From assembly GCA_902779845.1 (NCBI GenBank), contig CACZCZ010000029.1:1-64000 (forward strand): a stretch of DNA of 64,000 bases. The letters run 5' to 3'. Positions 9,441-18,059 of this stretch are shown piece after piece. The notes under the pieces were generated by a model that worked only from the letters and a program-made list of their open reading frames with translations, did not search any database and was not told where the DNA came from. This stretch comes from an uncultured Bacteroidales bacterium. Its GTDB lineage: Bacteria; Bacteroidota; Bacteroidia; Bacteroidales; Bacteroidaceae. The position numbers were made by a program, and so were the translations under genes. How positions within the stretch are numbered: position 1 is the first letter of the stretch; each line of letters begins with the position of its first letter.

Positions 9441-9487
9441 TATTCCCATTCGTCCCATTACTCCCATAACTCCCATTCGTCCCATCA
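9441..9487. repeat. CCCATT(C/A) short-period intergenic repeat
   Basis: The gap between the ABC-F and M13 peptidase genes is filled by imperfect copies of ATTCCCATTCGTCCCATTACTCCC-like 9-10-base units. I see no terminator or promoter in it, so the two genes may be cotranscribed. Confidence 0.6.
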
Positions 9488-9502
9488 AAAAAATCACCCA
9501 AT

Positions 9503-11530
9503 ATGAAAATTCAACATCTTTTCCCCCTTATGGCTCTCTCCCTCATGACCGCTTGCGGAGGGCAGCAGACCCTTCAGACAGGCATCGACCTCGCCAATCT
9601 CGACACTACAGCCGCTCCCGGCACAGACTTCTACCAGTTTGCCACAGGTGGCTGGGCAAAAGCTCACCCCCTTACCCCCGAGTATGCCCGCTTCGGCAGC
9701 TTCGACCTGCTGGCCGAGAACAACCGCGAGCAGCTGCGTGAACTCATCGAAGGTGTGGCAGCTCAAAAGAACGAAGAGGGCTCTATCGCAGACAAGATTG
9801 CTACGATGTACAACAGCGCCATGGACAGCGTCAGCCTCAACAAGCAGGGCATCGAGCCCATCCGCGAGGACCTGCAGCGCATCGAACAATGCTTTGACAA
9901 GGAAGAACTCTTCCGCCTCTACTCATCGCTGCAGCTGAAGGGCATCGACGGGATGTTCGGCTTCTACATCGACGCCGACATCAAGGACAGCAAGAACAAC
10001 CTGTTGCAGATCATGCAGAGTGGTCTGCACATGGGACAGAAGGACTACTACCTCGACACCGACTCCGCCACCACCGCCATCCGCGAAGCCTACAAGACAT
10101 ACATGGCAAACCTCTTCACGCGTTGCAAGGTAGCACCCGAGGCTGAGATTCCCGCTCGCGTGGCTGAGGTCCTCGCCATCGAGACACGTCTGGCAAAAGC
10201 CTCCAAGAGCCGCACCGAGCTGCGCGACGATGAAGCCAACTACCACAAGATGTACATTCAGCAGTTCTACGACCAATACCCCAGCCTCCAACTCAAGCAC
10301 TACCTCAGCATCCACGGAGCCGAAAAGGCCAAGGAAGTGAGCGTGGGACAGCCCGAGTTCATCAAGGAGGTGGAAGCGGTGTGGAACGAGACGGCCCTGG
10401 AGCCCCTCAAGGACTATGTCCGCTGGCAACTGATCGACGGTGCTGCCAGCTATCTCGACGATGCCATGCGCGCTGAGTCATTTGCCTTCTATGGCACTGT
10501 GATGACAGGCCGCCAGGAGGACCGTCCCCGCTGGAAGCGCGCCGTAAGCGCTACCGAGCAGGCTCTCGGCGAAGCCGTTGGTCAGCTCTACGTGGAGAAG
10601 TTCTTCCCCGCTGCAGCCAAGGACCGCATGGTCCAGCTGGTCAAGAACCTGCAGGTGGCACTGGGCGAGCGCATCGATGCACAGGATTGGATGTCGGACA
10701 GCACCAAGGCTGTTGCACACGACAAGCTCAACGCCTTCATCATCAAGGTGGGATATCCCGACAAGTGGAAGGACTACAGCAACCTGAAGATCGGGCGCAA
10801 TTACTGGGAGAACATCAAGAACACTGCCGCATGGAACAACTTCGACGAGGTGGAGCGCAAGCTGAACAAGCCCGTGGATAACACCGTGTGGTACATGACG
10901 CCACAGACCGTCAACGCCTACTACAACCCCACGACCAACGAGATCTGCTTCCCCGCTGGCATCCTGCAACCGCCCTTCTTTGACATGAACGCCGACGATG
11001 CTTTCAACTACGGTGCCATCGGCGTCGTCATCGGTCATGAGATGACCCACGGCTTCGACGACCAGGGCGCCAAGTTCGACAAGGACGGCAACCTGCGCCA
11101 GTGGTGGACGGAAGCGGACACCAAGAACTTCGAGGAACGTACACACGTGATGCGCGACTTCTTCAACAAGATTGAAGTGCTCCCCGGCCTCTATGCCAAC
11201 GGTCAGCTCACGCTGGGCGAGAACATGGCCGACCACGGCGGTCTCCAGGTCTCCTTCCAGGCCTTCAAGAACGCCACGAAGGATGCACCCCTGAAGGAGG
11301 AAGGCGGCTTCACACCCGAACAGCGCTTCTTCCTGGCCTATGCTGGTGTGTGGGCTGGCAACATCCGCGATGAGGAAATCCGCAACCGCACCAAGAGCGA
11401 CCCGCACGCCCTGGGCCGCTGGCGTGTCAACGGCGCCCTACCCCACATCGATGCATGGTACGAAGCCTTTGGCATCACCGAGGCTGACCCCATGTTTGTT
11501 CCCAAGAGCGAACGTGTAACAATTTGGTAA
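9503..11530 (+). CDS. M13 family zinc metallopeptidase lipoprotein
   Basis: The 675-residue protein is a neprilysin/PepO-type endopeptidase. MKIQHLFPLMALSLMTAC is a lipoprotein signal with the acylated Cys at residue 18, so it should be anchored in an envelope membrane facing the periplasm or surface. The zinc site is HEMTH (H512, E513, H516), with the third ligand in ENMADHGG (E573). The N-terminal M13 domain begins near GTDFYQFATGGW. The length is normal for the family. It probably degrades oligopeptides. Confidence 0.92.
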   Translation: MKIQHLFPLMALSLMTACGGQQTLQTGIDLANLDTTAAPGTDFYQFATGGWAKAHPLTPEYARFGSFDLLAENNREQLRELIEGVAAQKNEEGSIADKIATMYNSAMDSVSLNKQGIEPIREDLQRIEQCFDKEELFRLYSSLQLKGIDGMFGFYIDADIKDSKNNLLQIMQSGLHMGQKDYYLDTDSATTAIREAYKTYMANLFTRCKVAPEAEIPARVAEVLAIETRLAKASKSRTELRDDEANYHKMYIQQFYDQYPSLQLKHYLSIHGAEKAKEVSVGQPEFIKEVEAVWNETALEPLKDYVRWQLIDGAASYLDDAMRAESFAFYGTVMTGRQEDRPRWKRAVSATEQALGEAVGQLYVEKFFPAAAKDRMVQLVKNLQVALGERIDAQDWMSDSTKAVAHDKLNAFIIKVGYPDKWKDYSNLKIGRNYWENIKNTAAWNNFDEVERKLNKPVDNTVWYMTPQTVNAYYNPTTNEICFPAGILQPPFFDMNADDAFNYGAIGVVIGHEMTHGFDDQGAKFDKDGNLRQWWTEADTKNFEERTHVMRDFFNKIEVLPGLYANGQLTLGENMADHGGLQVSFQAFKNATKDAPLKEEGGFTPEQRFFLAYAGVWAGNIRDEEIRNRTKSDPHALGRWRVNGALPHIDAWYEAFGITEADPMFVPKSERVTIW

Positions 11531-11531
11531 T

Positions 11532-11570
11532 TTATACATTATCAATTATACATTATCAATTATACATTAA
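11532..11570. repeat. ATACATTATCAATT short tandem repeat
   Basis: Two and a half near-perfect copies of a 17-base TTATACATTATCAATTA-type unit fill the gap before metA. It probably serves as the A/T-rich leader of metA. Confidence 0.65.
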
Positions 11571-11576
11571 AACGAA

Positions 11577-12494
11577 GTGCCTCTAACACTCCCCGACAGG
11601 CTACCCGCCATCAACCTCCTCAAAGAGGAGAATATCTTCGTGATGGACACCTCGCGTGCCGCCGCGCAGGACATCCGTCCCTTGCGCATCGTGGTGCTGA
11701 ATCTGATGCCCATCAAGATCACCACCGAGACAGACCTCGTGCGCGTGCTCTCCAACACGCCCCTGCAGCTGGACCTCACCTTCATGAAGATCAAGAGCCA
11801 CACCTCCAAGAACACCCCCATCGAACACATGCGAGCGTTCTACAAGGACTTCGAAGTCCTGCGCCACCAGAAGTTCGACGGGATGATCATCACCGGAGCA
11901 CCCGTGGAGCACCTCGGCTTCGAGGAGGTCACCTACTGGGCCGAGATGACAGACATCTTCGATTGGGCTCGCACCCATGTCACCTCCACGCTCTACATCT
12001 GCTGGGCAGCACAAGCTGGGCTCTACTACCACTATGGTGTTCCCAAGTACCCGCTTCCGGCCAAGATGTTCGGCATCTTCCCGCAGAAGCCCCTCATGCC
12101 TCAGCTGCCCATCTTCCGCGGCTTCGACGACCTTTTCCAGATGCCCCACAGCCGCCATACGGAGATCCGCCGCGAGGACATCGAGGCCGTAGAAGGCCTC
12201 ACCATCATCGCCGAGAGCGAGGAGTCGGGCGTCAGCATTGTCATGGCACGCGAAGGCCGCGAGTTCTTCATCACCGGACATGCCGAGTACTCTCCCCTGA
12301 CCCTCGACACGGAGTACCGCCGCGACCTGGCCAAGGGGCTGCCCATTGACATGCCGCGCCACTACTACCGCAACGACGACCCCGACCAAGGGCCTCTCGT
12401 CAGCTGGCGCGCTCATGCCAATCTCCTCTTCACCAACTGGCTGAACTACTACGTCTATCAAGAGACGCCCTATGACATCGAGGCCATCCATTGA
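11577..12494 (+). CDS. metA: homoserine O-acyltransferase, predicted acetyl-CoA dependent
   Basis: This 305-residue MetA-family enzyme acylates homoserine to start methionine synthesis. The GTG start gives PLTLPDRLPAI, the standard MetA beginning. The catalytic residues fall at canonical positions: C142 (YICWAAQAG), H235 and E237 (GHAEY). Residue 111 is Glu (GAPVEHLGF). In characterised MetA proteins Glu at 111 goes with acetyl-CoA and Gly with succinyl-CoA, so I predict homoserine O-acetyltransferase activity despite the usual 'succinyltransferase' label. The end overlaps the next gene by 23 bp, suggesting translational coupling. Confidence 0.93.
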   Translation: MPLTLPDRLPAINLLKEENIFVMDTSRAAAQDIRPLRIVVLNLMPIKITTETDLVRVLSNTPLQLDLTFMKIKSHTSKNTPIEHMRAFYKDFEVLRHQKFDGMIITGAPVEHLGFEEVTYWAEMTDIFDWARTHVTSTLYICWAAQAGLYYHYGVPKYPLPAKMFGIFPQKPLMPQLPIFRGFDDLFQMPHSRHTEIRREDIEAVEGLTIIAESEESGVSIVMAREGREFFITGHAEYSPLTLDTEYRRDLAKGLPIDMPRHYYRNDDPDQGPLVSWRAHANLLFTNWLNYYVYQETPYDIEAIH

Positions 12495-14415
12495 GCTTCT
12501 GTCTCCTGCACGCGACCTGCAGTGCGGCATCGAGGCTATTCGCCATGGCGCCGATGCCGTGTATATCGGTGCACCGCGCTTTGGTGCCCGTGCGGCTGCC
12601 GGCAACAGCGTCGAGGACATCGCCGAGCTCGTGCGCTTCGCACACCCCTTCGGCGTGAAGATTTATGTGACGGTCAACACGCTACTCTACGACGAGGAAC
12701 TGGCGGCCGTGGACACACTGATAGGGGAATTGCAGGCAGCGGGCGTAGATGCCCTGATTGTTCAAGACGAACGTCTGATGACCCTGAACCGAGGCCGACT
12801 GCCTTTGCACAGCTCTACGCAGATGGACAACCGCACCATCGACGATGTCCGTGCTCGCTTAGAAGCAGGGTATGAGCAGACCGTTCTCGCCCGCGAACTC
12901 TCGCTGGAGGACATCCGAGCCATCCACGCGGCCGTCCCCGAGATGCCTCTGGAGGCCTTCGTCCACGGCGCCCTCTGTGTCAGCTACAGCGGCCGCTGCT
13001 ACGCCAGCGAGTACTGCTTCGGGCGCAGCGCCAACCGCGGCGAGTGTGCACAGTTCTGCCGCCTCCCCTTCGACCTCATCGACGCCGACGGAAAAATCGT
13101 TTCCGTTCCCTCGGGTTCCTCCGAAGCTCTCCCCGAGGGTTCTCCCCTCCGCCAGCGCCACCTGCTATCCCTGAAGGACATGAACCGCTCGGCCGACCTC
13201 GAAGCCATGATGGACGCAGGCATCCGCTCCTTCAAGATTGAGGGACGCCTCAAGGATGTCTCATACGTCAAGAACATCACCGCCTACTACCGCCAGCGCA
13301 TCGATGCCATCCTGGCACGCCGGCCGCAGGACTACTGCCGCGCCTCAATCGGCACCTCCGCCATCACCTTCACCCCCAACCCGCTAAAGAGCTTCAATCG
13401 CGGCTTCACCGATTACTTCCTGCATGGTCGCACACGCGATATGGCCAATTTCGCCACACCGAAATCCATGGGTGAAGCAGTCGGATATGCCAAGTCCCTC
13501 TCTATCTCACCCCGTGGGGGGAAGAATCGCCTTTCCTCTCACAATCTTGATCTGAAGTGCTTTGAGCTTCTCCCTCCCACGAGGGGAGCGGAGAGAGGGG
13601 CTATTCACAATGGCGACGGTCTTTGCTTCTTCGATGCCGAAGGGCAGCTGCACGGCTTCCGTGTGAACCGTGTCGATGAGCAGGGGCGCATCCATCCCGC
13701 CGACCCCACCATCCTCAAGTTGCTCCCCAAGGGCACACCTCTCTATCGCAATCTCGATGCCGATTTCGAGCGCCAGCTGTCGAAGCCCACTGCCGAGCGC
13801 CGCATCCCCGTCAGCTGGCTTCTCGAAGACCATGAAACGGGGTTCCGCCTTACGCTGACCATCAAAGAAACGGGCTTCTCGGTGTCTTCAACCACCTACG
13901 AGCAAGAGCTCGAAGCCGCCCACACCCCGCAGGCCGACAATATCCGCCGCCAGCTGATGCGCCTGGGCGACACACCCTACACCTGCACAGCCGAAGACAT
14001 CGAGATTCGCTTCTCCGACAATTGGTTCATCCCGGCTTCCGTGATGGGTGAGTGGCGACGGGAGATGGTAAACAGAATCAACGAAAGTCTCCCCTCACGG
14101 GGTAGCGAAGTAAACAGCGGAATGACGGAATGTCAATCTGCCCAGAGCGACCAAGGCATATCTCTTATGCAGAGGACGGCCCATTCAGAGGGGGCTGTTG
14201 GGGGTGAGTCCATTCTCATGACCTGCCGCTTCTGCCTCCGCCACGCCCTCGGCTACTGCACGCGCGAGGCAAAGTCCTCCCCCCCACGGGGGGAGATAGA
14301 GAGGGGCTTCCCCTACCGTGAACCCCTCTCGCTCCGACTCTCGGATGGCCGCACCTTCCCCCTGCGCTTCGACTGCAAAGCGTGTGAAATGCAAGTGCTA
14401 AAGAGTGAAAAGTGA
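12472..14415 (+). CDS. U32 family protein, probable RNA hydroxylation factor
   Basis: The 647-residue protein belongs to the U32 'peptidase' family, whose studied bacterial members (TrhP, RlhA) act in tRNA or rRNA hydroxylation rather than proteolysis. The N-terminal barrel starts SIELLSPARDLQCGIEAI. Conserved cysteines at about C176, C182, C192 and C196 (GRCYASEYC, GECAQFC) probably bind an Fe-S cluster. The length is closer to RlhA than to TrhP. Three stretches (residues about 345-377, 540-580 and 602-614) are encoded by GC-rich palindromic repeats and look like insertions. Its ATG lies inside metA. Its last residues (LKSEK) are encoded by a short intergenic-type repeat. Confidence 0.85.
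   Translation: MTSRPSIELLSPARDLQCGIEAIRHGADAVYIGAPRFGARAAAGNSVEDIAELVRFAHPFGVKIYVTVNTLLYDEELAAVDTLIGELQAAGVDALIVQDERLMTLNRGRLPLHSSTQMDNRTIDDVRARLEAGYEQTVLARELSLEDIRAIHAAVPEMPLEAFVHGALCVSYSGRCYASEYCFGRSANRGECAQFCRLPFDLIDADGKIVSVPSGSSEALPEGSPLRQRHLLSLKDMNRSADLEAMMDAGIRSFKIEGRLKDVSYVKNITAYYRQRIDAILARRPQDYCRASIGTSAITFTPNPLKSFNRGFTDYFLHGRTRDMANFATPKSMGEAVGYAKSLSISPRGGKNRLSSHNLDLKCFELLPPTRGAERGAIHNGDGLCFFDAEGQLHGFRVNRVDEQGRIHPADPTILKLLPKGTPLYRNLDADFERQLSKPTAERRIPVSWLLEDHETGFRLTLTIKETGFSVSSTTYEQELEAAHTPQADNIRRQLMRLGDTPYTCTAEDIEIRFSDNWFIPASVMGEWRREMVNRINESLPSRGSEVNSGMTECQSAQSDQGISLMQRTAHSEGAVGGESILMTCRFCLRHALGYCTREAKSSPPRGEIERGFPYREPLSLRLSDGRTFPLRFDCKACEMQVLKSEK
13507..13600. repeat. in-frame GC-rich repeat pair in the U32 gene
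   Basis: CACCCCGTGGGG at the left and CTCCCTCCCACGAGGGGAG at the right enclose about 70 bases that read as a low-conservation loop of the U32 protein. They match the GC-rich palindromes elsewhere in the window. Confidence 0.55.
14092..14208. repeat. in-frame GC-rich repeat in the U32 gene, second site
   Basis: CTCCCCTCACGGGG starts the segment, and CAGAGGACGG followed by TTCAGAGGGGGC ends it. The second part matches a stretch inside trmB (19830-19854), so the same element appears in two unrelated genes. Confidence 0.55.
14279..14314. repeat. in-frame GC-rich repeat in the U32 gene, third site
   Basis: CCTCCCCCCCACGGGGGGAG with a following AGAGAGGGGCTTCCCC lies in frame near the C-terminus. 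It is the third copy of this repeat class in one gene. Confidence 0.55.
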
Positions 14416-14435
14416 AAGAGTGAAAAGTGAAAAAT
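14402..14435. repeat. AGTGAAAAGTGAAAG repeat, inverted relative to 14507-14541
   Basis: Imperfect GTGAAAA(GAGTGAAAA) units span the U32 stop codon and the gap after it. The reverse complement of the same repeat lies about 70 bases downstream inside the next gene's signal peptide, so the two could pair. Confidence 0.6.
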
Positions 14436-14453
14436 ACAAGTTACTATAAGGAA

Positions 14454-15485
14454 ATGAAACGATCCTTCATACATACCGTTAGGAAGCAATTCGTGAAAAG
14501 TAAATCTCATTTTTCACTTTTCACTCTTTCATTTTTCACTCTATTACTCTCCTCCTGCTACGCTCCTCCCCAGCACATCATCCTCGACACCGCCGAGAGC
14601 GCTGCTGACAGCACCTCGCAGCGCCTCAGCCGCCCCTATGGCATTGGCTACAACCTCGTCGTCAACGCCGACAGTCTTCTGCTGCTCGACGAGCGTCCCA
14701 TGCACTGGAGCGAAGGCGTCACCGAGCACACCGACAGCCTCTGGCTCAGGAAGCACAACCAACTCGTCATAGCGGCTATGACCACCATCCCCGAAGACTC
14801 CGTAGATAGCGTATGGGTGAAGGTGGCACGCGACCAGGAGACCATGGGCTGGCTCCACGAGAGCGACCTCCTTCAGGCCACGACGCCCGAAGACCCCATC
14901 AGCAAGTTCATCCATTTCTTCTCCAGCAGCCACGTCCTGTGGTTCCTTATCGTGATGGCTGTGGCCGCTGCCATTGCCTTGGCGCACGTCCTGCGGCGTC
15001 AGCGTTTCCGGATGATTCACCTCGACGACATCCCCTCCATCTACCCCACCCTGCTGACCATCACCCTCACGATAGGCGCCTGGCTCTACGCCCTCATCCA
15101 GCACAGCTATCCTCAGATGTGGGTTTTCTTCTACTTCCACCCCACCCTCAACCCCTTCTCGCAGCCGCTGCTGCTGTGTGCCTTCCTCTGCAGCGTATGG
15201 GCGCTGTTCCTGTTGTCCTTAGCAGCCATCGACGACATCATGAAGATGCTGTCCGGCGCTGCCTCCTTCCTCTATCTGCTCTCCCTGCTGGCAGTGTGTA
15301 TGGTCCTCTATCTGGCCATCTCGCTGACGCCCCTCACCCTCTCTGCCCTCCTCGGCATCGCCTACATCGTCTTCGCACTCTATAGATATATAAGGTTCGC
15401 GCGCCCGCGATACCTCTGTGGCCGTTGCCGTCAGCGTCTGCAGCAGAAGGGTGTCTGCCCCTACTGCGGGGCCATCAACGACTGA
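14454..15485 (+). CDS. multi-pass membrane lipoprotein with C-terminal zinc ribbon
   Basis: I do not recognise a named family for this protein of about 343 residues. It has an N-terminal signal ending in LLLSSC, a likely lipobox. An extracytoplasmic region of about 130 residues follows (SH3-like hints: RPYGIGYNLVVNADSLLLLDERP), then about five hydrophobic segments (VLWFLIVMAVAAAIALAHVL and others). The C-terminal CGRC...CPYC is a small zinc ribbon. The hydrophobic core of the signal peptide is encoded by a TTTTTCACTTTTCACTC intergenic-type repeat. The upstream GTG at 14427 lies in the same repeat family, so I start at ATG 14454. Confidence 0.7.
   Translation: MKRSFIHTVRKQFVKSKSHFSLFTLSFFTLLLSSCYAPPQHIILDTAESAADSTSQRLSRPYGIGYNLVVNADSLLLLDERPMHWSEGVTEHTDSLWLRKHNQLVIAAMTTIPEDSVDSVWVKVARDQETMGWLHESDLLQATTPEDPISKFIHFFSSSHVLWFLIVMAVAAAIALAHVLRRQRFRMIHLDDIPSIYPTLLTITLTIGAWLYALIQHSYPQMWVFFYFHPTLNPFSQPLLLCAFLCSVWALFLLSLAAIDDIMKMLSGAASFLYLLSLLAVCMVLYLAISLTPLTLSALLGIAYIVFALYRYIRFARPRYLCGRCRQRLQQKGVCPYCGAIND
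14507..14541. repeat. TTTTTCACTTTTCACTC repeat inside a signal peptide
   Basis: This repeat encodes the HFSLFTLSFFTL part of the signal peptide. Related copies lie at 17965-18000 (before ilvE) and, inverted, at 14402-14435. Confidence 0.65.
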
Positions 15486-15589
15486 GCTCCCATCCCCGTT
15501 CCTCTATAGTTTCCATCTTCTCTCACAATTTTTCAGCTTTTTCATCAAGTTTTTGTCATGAAAAGCGGCTTTCTATGAAGAATAATGTG

Positions 15590-15597
15590 TAATTTTG
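15590..15597 (+). promoter_or_regulatory. -7 element of the lipoprotein pair
   Basis: TAATTTTG matches TAnnTTTG and lies 54 bases before the first lipoprotein ATG. No clear TTG is found at the right distance, so the promoter is only half supported. Confidence 0.5.
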
Positions 15598-15650
15598 CCG
15601 CATGATTTGAAACAGACATTTATTGCATAACCATTTATACTACTTACAAC

Positions 15651-16073
15651 ATGAAGAAAAAGAATTTGCTGTATCTGCTGGCCATTGTGATGGTCGCAGC
15701 ATTAGGTTTGAACTTCGCATCGTGTAGCAAAGACGACGAAAAAAGCGGTGACGGTGGAGGCACAGGCTCCAGCCTGATTGGCAAATGGAGGAAGATGGAT
15801 GACGACGGCACACTCAAGCACACCATCTGGGCGTTCGAGGCCAACGGCACGATGTATGAATACGACATCGATGACCAAGGAAAGACCAAAGAGGGATCCA
15901 CTGAAACCTTCAAGTACAAGGTCGAGAACCAACACCTCTTCACGGATAAGTTAAGAGAAAGCGGCGGCTATGAAGGCGAATGGAAAGACGAAGGCGCCAT
16001 CTCCATTGCCAACGGCATCTTAACCGTCACCAGAGATTCCGGCAAGATCAAACGCTACAAGAAGATTTTGTAA
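15651..16073 (+). CDS. small lipoprotein, lipocalin-like
   Basis: The 140-residue protein starts with a lipoprotein signal ending FASCSKDDE, where the Cys followed by acidic residues suggests export to the outer surface. The mature part begins LIGKWRKMDDDGT and has alternating strands with W..E.NGTMYEYD and IANGILTVTRDSGK. This looks like the small 'lipocalin-like' lipoproteins common in Bacteroidales. The function is unknown. A paralogue follows 45 bp downstream, so the two are a tandem duplication expressed together. Confidence 0.75.
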   Translation: MKKKNLLYLLAIVMVAALGLNFASCSKDDEKSGDGGGTGSSLIGKWRKMDDDGTLKHTIWAFEANGTMYEYDIDDQGKTKEGSTETFKYKVENQHLFTDKLRESGGYEGEWKDEGAISIANGILTVTRDSGKIKRYKKIL

Positions 16074-16118
16074 CTCCGTGAGAGCACACAGACTATCACA
16101 ACTTAAATCATAAAGAAT

Positions 16119-16526
16119 ATGAAAAAGAGCTTATTAGCTTTATTGGGACTGGTTGCAGTCCTGACAATCTCCATTGCATCCTGTAGCAAAGACGATGAAA
16201 AAGACGGCGGCCTCGCCCCCGGAGTCACAGAAAATCCGCTCATCGGCAAATGGTGGGGCGACTCCTCTGAGGACTATTTTGAAGTGTGGACCTTTAATTC
16301 AGACGGTACTGGAGAAAGACATACTGACGACCACACCGTTGGCAAATATGACAAGTTCACTTACAAGGTGACAAGCTACAACAAGCAGGCCGACGAATAT
16401 TATGGTTCTACCATTTCTGGCAATGTCGATGTCAAATACAACAATGGCACCCAGAAGACCTACAAGTACTATCGTGAAGGTCAATCCTGGCTCACGATCA
16501 ATGGGTATGAGATGAAGAAGGATTAA
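16119..16526 (+). CDS. small lipoprotein, paralogue of the preceding gene
   Basis: The 135-residue protein has the signal and lipobox IASCSKDDEKDGG, almost the same as its neighbour's SCSKDDEKSGD. It has the same mature start (LIGKWWGDSSED) and the same fold signature (VWTFNSDGTGERHTDD, KFTYKVTSY). The two differ widely in the middle and C-terminus, so the duplication is not recent. Function unknown. A bidirectional hairpin terminator lies about 90 bp downstream. Confidence 0.75.
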   Translation: MKKSLLALLGLVAVLTISIASCSKDDEKDGGLAPGVTENPLIGKWWGDSSEDYFEVWTFNSDGTGERHTDDHTVGKYDKFTYKVTSYNKQADEYYGSTISGNVDVKYNNGTQKTYKYYREGQSWLTINGYEMKKD

Positions 16527-16617
16527 CAGAAGAATTAAACGAATTCCTTAAATGGCTGTCTAAGAGGCCCTCTCGACAATTCGTATAATTCGTATAATTC
16601 GTTGTAGAAAACATAAA

Positions 16618-16648
16618 GAGGCTGTGTTATGTATTTTAACACAGCCTC
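16618..16648. terminator. bidirectional terminator, dispersed GAGGCTGTGT element
   Basis: GAGGCTGTGTTA and TAACACAGCCTC form a perfect 12-bp stem with a 7-base loop between two convergent genes. Nearly the same hairpin, with the same preceding AATTCGTTGTA..AAACA sequence, lies between convergent genes at 38171-38203. Both look like copies of one dispersed terminator element. Confidence 0.85.
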
Positions 16649-16669
16649 GATGTTTGATGGAGCTCTTTC

Positions 16670-17581
16670 TTAGAACAAAGGTGAGGGATAGACGCCGTCA
16701 TCCACGAGCTTCTTGATGCGCTCGACGGTGCCGGGACGGTCGGCTGCATAGGTGACGCCGAACCACTTGGAGGTGGTATCGAGGACCTTGCAGGTTGCGG
16801 TGCCGTCGTTGATGAGCTTATCCACCATGAGGGGGATGAAGAACTCAGCCTTGAGGTTGGTCATGTTCTTCGGGTCGGAGAGGAACTCCTTGAAGTACGC
16901 CTCGCTGTAGGCGAAGTAGTCGGGCGTGAAGCCCCACATGTTCATGCTGACAGGCACGTTGGCGCCACCCACAGGCACCCACTTGTCGCCGTCCTTGTAG
17001 CAGATCTCGCCGTTGATGGTGTCAATCTCGGTGCGCTCCACGATGTCCTTGAGGTTGCCGTTAGCATCGGTGTTGCACACGCCGCGTGCCACGCTGCCGT
17101 TCTCAGAGAGGGTGTTGCCCACGCGGAAGCCCACCATGGCGTACTTGCCCTTGCTGCCTTCGGGGAGGTCAGCCAGGAACTTGCCGATGGCCATGAAGGC
17201 ATCGCGGTTGTAGAAGTCGTCGCAGTTGATGACGCAGAAGGGCTCCTTGATGATGTCCTTACCCATCAGCACGGCGTGGTTCGTACCCCAGGGCTTTACG
17301 CGGCCTTCGGGAACCTTGAAGCCTGCGGGCAGGTCGTCGAGAGCCTGGAAGCAGAGCTCGCAGGGCACATGGCCCTCGTACTTCTTCAGGATTTGGTTGC
17401 GGAACTGGTCCTCGAAATCGCGGCGGATGACCCACACGATTTTGCCAAAGCCAGCCTGAATGGCATCGTAGATGGAGTAATCCATGATGGTTTCACCATT
17501 GGGGCCGAGCGCGTCAAGCTGCTTCAAACCACCATAACGGCTGCCCATACCAGCAGCGAGGAGGAAAAGAGTAGGTTTCAT
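16670..17581 (-). CDS. sugar nucleotidyltransferase family protein
   Basis: The 303-residue protein has the N-terminal nucleotide-binding motif LLAAGMGSRYGGLKQLD (about residues 7-23) of NTP-transferase (glucose-1-phosphate thymidylyl/uridylyl-type) enzymes. A metal-binding NCDDFYN follows at about 119-125. It should couple a sugar phosphate to a nucleotide for envelope polysaccharide synthesis. The sugar is unknown and no glycan genes are nearby. It is transcribed alone, convergent with the lipoprotein pair and ending at the shared terminator. Confidence 0.8.
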   Translation of the reverse strand: MKPTLFLLAAGMGSRYGGLKQLDALGPNGETIMDYSIYDAIQAGFGKIVWVIRRDFEDQFRNQILKKYEGHVPCELCFQALDDLPAGFKVPEGRVKPWGTNHAVLMGKDIIKEPFCVINCDDFYNRDAFMAIGKFLADLPEGSKGKYAMVGFRVGNTLSENGSVARGVCNTDANGNLKDIVERTEIDTINGEICYKDGDKWVPVGGANVPVSMNMWGFTPDYFAYSEAYFKEFLSDPKNMTNLKAEFFIPLMVDKLINDGTATCKVLDTTSKWFGVTYAADRPGTVERIKKLVDDGVYPSPLF

Positions 17582-17675
17582 TTGTTTAGAAATGTTTTTA
17601 AGGATTGATTTTATTGGGTTCTGCCTGCAAAAATACGAAGAATTCTTTTATGCGCCTCACTTTTTTCGAAAAATC

Positions 17676-17708
17676 TTGCGTCTCATCATCACTTTTAGCC
17701 TATCTTTG
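17676..17708 (+). promoter_or_regulatory. promoter of xseB
   Basis: TATCTTTG (17701-17708) matches TAnnTTTG, with TTG at 17676-17678 (22-base spacer, slightly long). The start codon is 28 bases downstream of the element. Confidence 0.6.
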
Positions 17709-17735
17709 CACTCGCAAACAAAGACTGCATCGAAT

Positions 17736-17927
17736 ATGAAATCAGAAGACATGACCTATGAGAGTGCGATAGAACGTCTGGAAACGCTGGCACGCGAAAT
17801 GGAATCGGGCGAAGTAGCCATCGACCTCCTTGCCGCCAAGCTCAAGGAGGCGCAGCAGCTGCTCGCCTTCTGCAAGGACAAACTCACGAAGGCCGACGAG
17901 GAAGTCAAAAAGCTGCTGGAAGGCTAA
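17736..17927 (+). CDS. xseB: exodeoxyribonuclease VII small subunit
   Basis: The 63-residue protein has the XseB signature: MTYESAIERLETLAREMESGE, then a second helix LKEAQQLLAFCKDKL. It binds the large subunit XseA to make the single-strand exonuclease used in repair. The longer frame upstream runs through the promoter, so I start at ATG 17736 (ATG 17751 is possible). The usual partner xseA is not adjacent; the next gene is ilvE. Confidence 0.9.
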   Translation: MKSEDMTYESAIERLETLAREMESGEVAIDLLAAKLKEAQQLLAFCKDKLTKADEEVKKLLEG

Positions 17928-17964
17928 GCACGAACTGAGGAAAAGCAATTCTTTTGAACCTTTC

Positions 17965-18000
17965 CCTCATTTTTCACTCTTTCATTTTTCACTTTTCACT
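17965..18000. repeat. TTTTTCACTCTTTCATT repeat before ilvE
   Basis: Imperfect TTTTTCAC(T) units precede the ilvE promoter. They belong to the same repeat class as 14507-14541. Confidence 0.6.
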
Positions 18001-18009
18001 GAAAAAGTG

Positions 18010-18017
18010 TACCTTTG
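18010..18017 (+). promoter_or_regulatory. -7 element of ilvE
   Basis: TACCTTTG matches TAnnTTTG and is 43 bases before the ilvE start. The upstream region is the TTTTTCAC repeat and offers no clear TTG. Confidence 0.55.
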
Positions 18018-18059
18018 CGCCCAAATTGTAAATCGTAAATCGTTAAATAGTACATCAGA

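Noticed and set aside
17928-18059. Branched-chain leader peptide before ilvE
   Set aside because: I found no short frame rich in Leu, Ile or Val and no terminator hairpin there.
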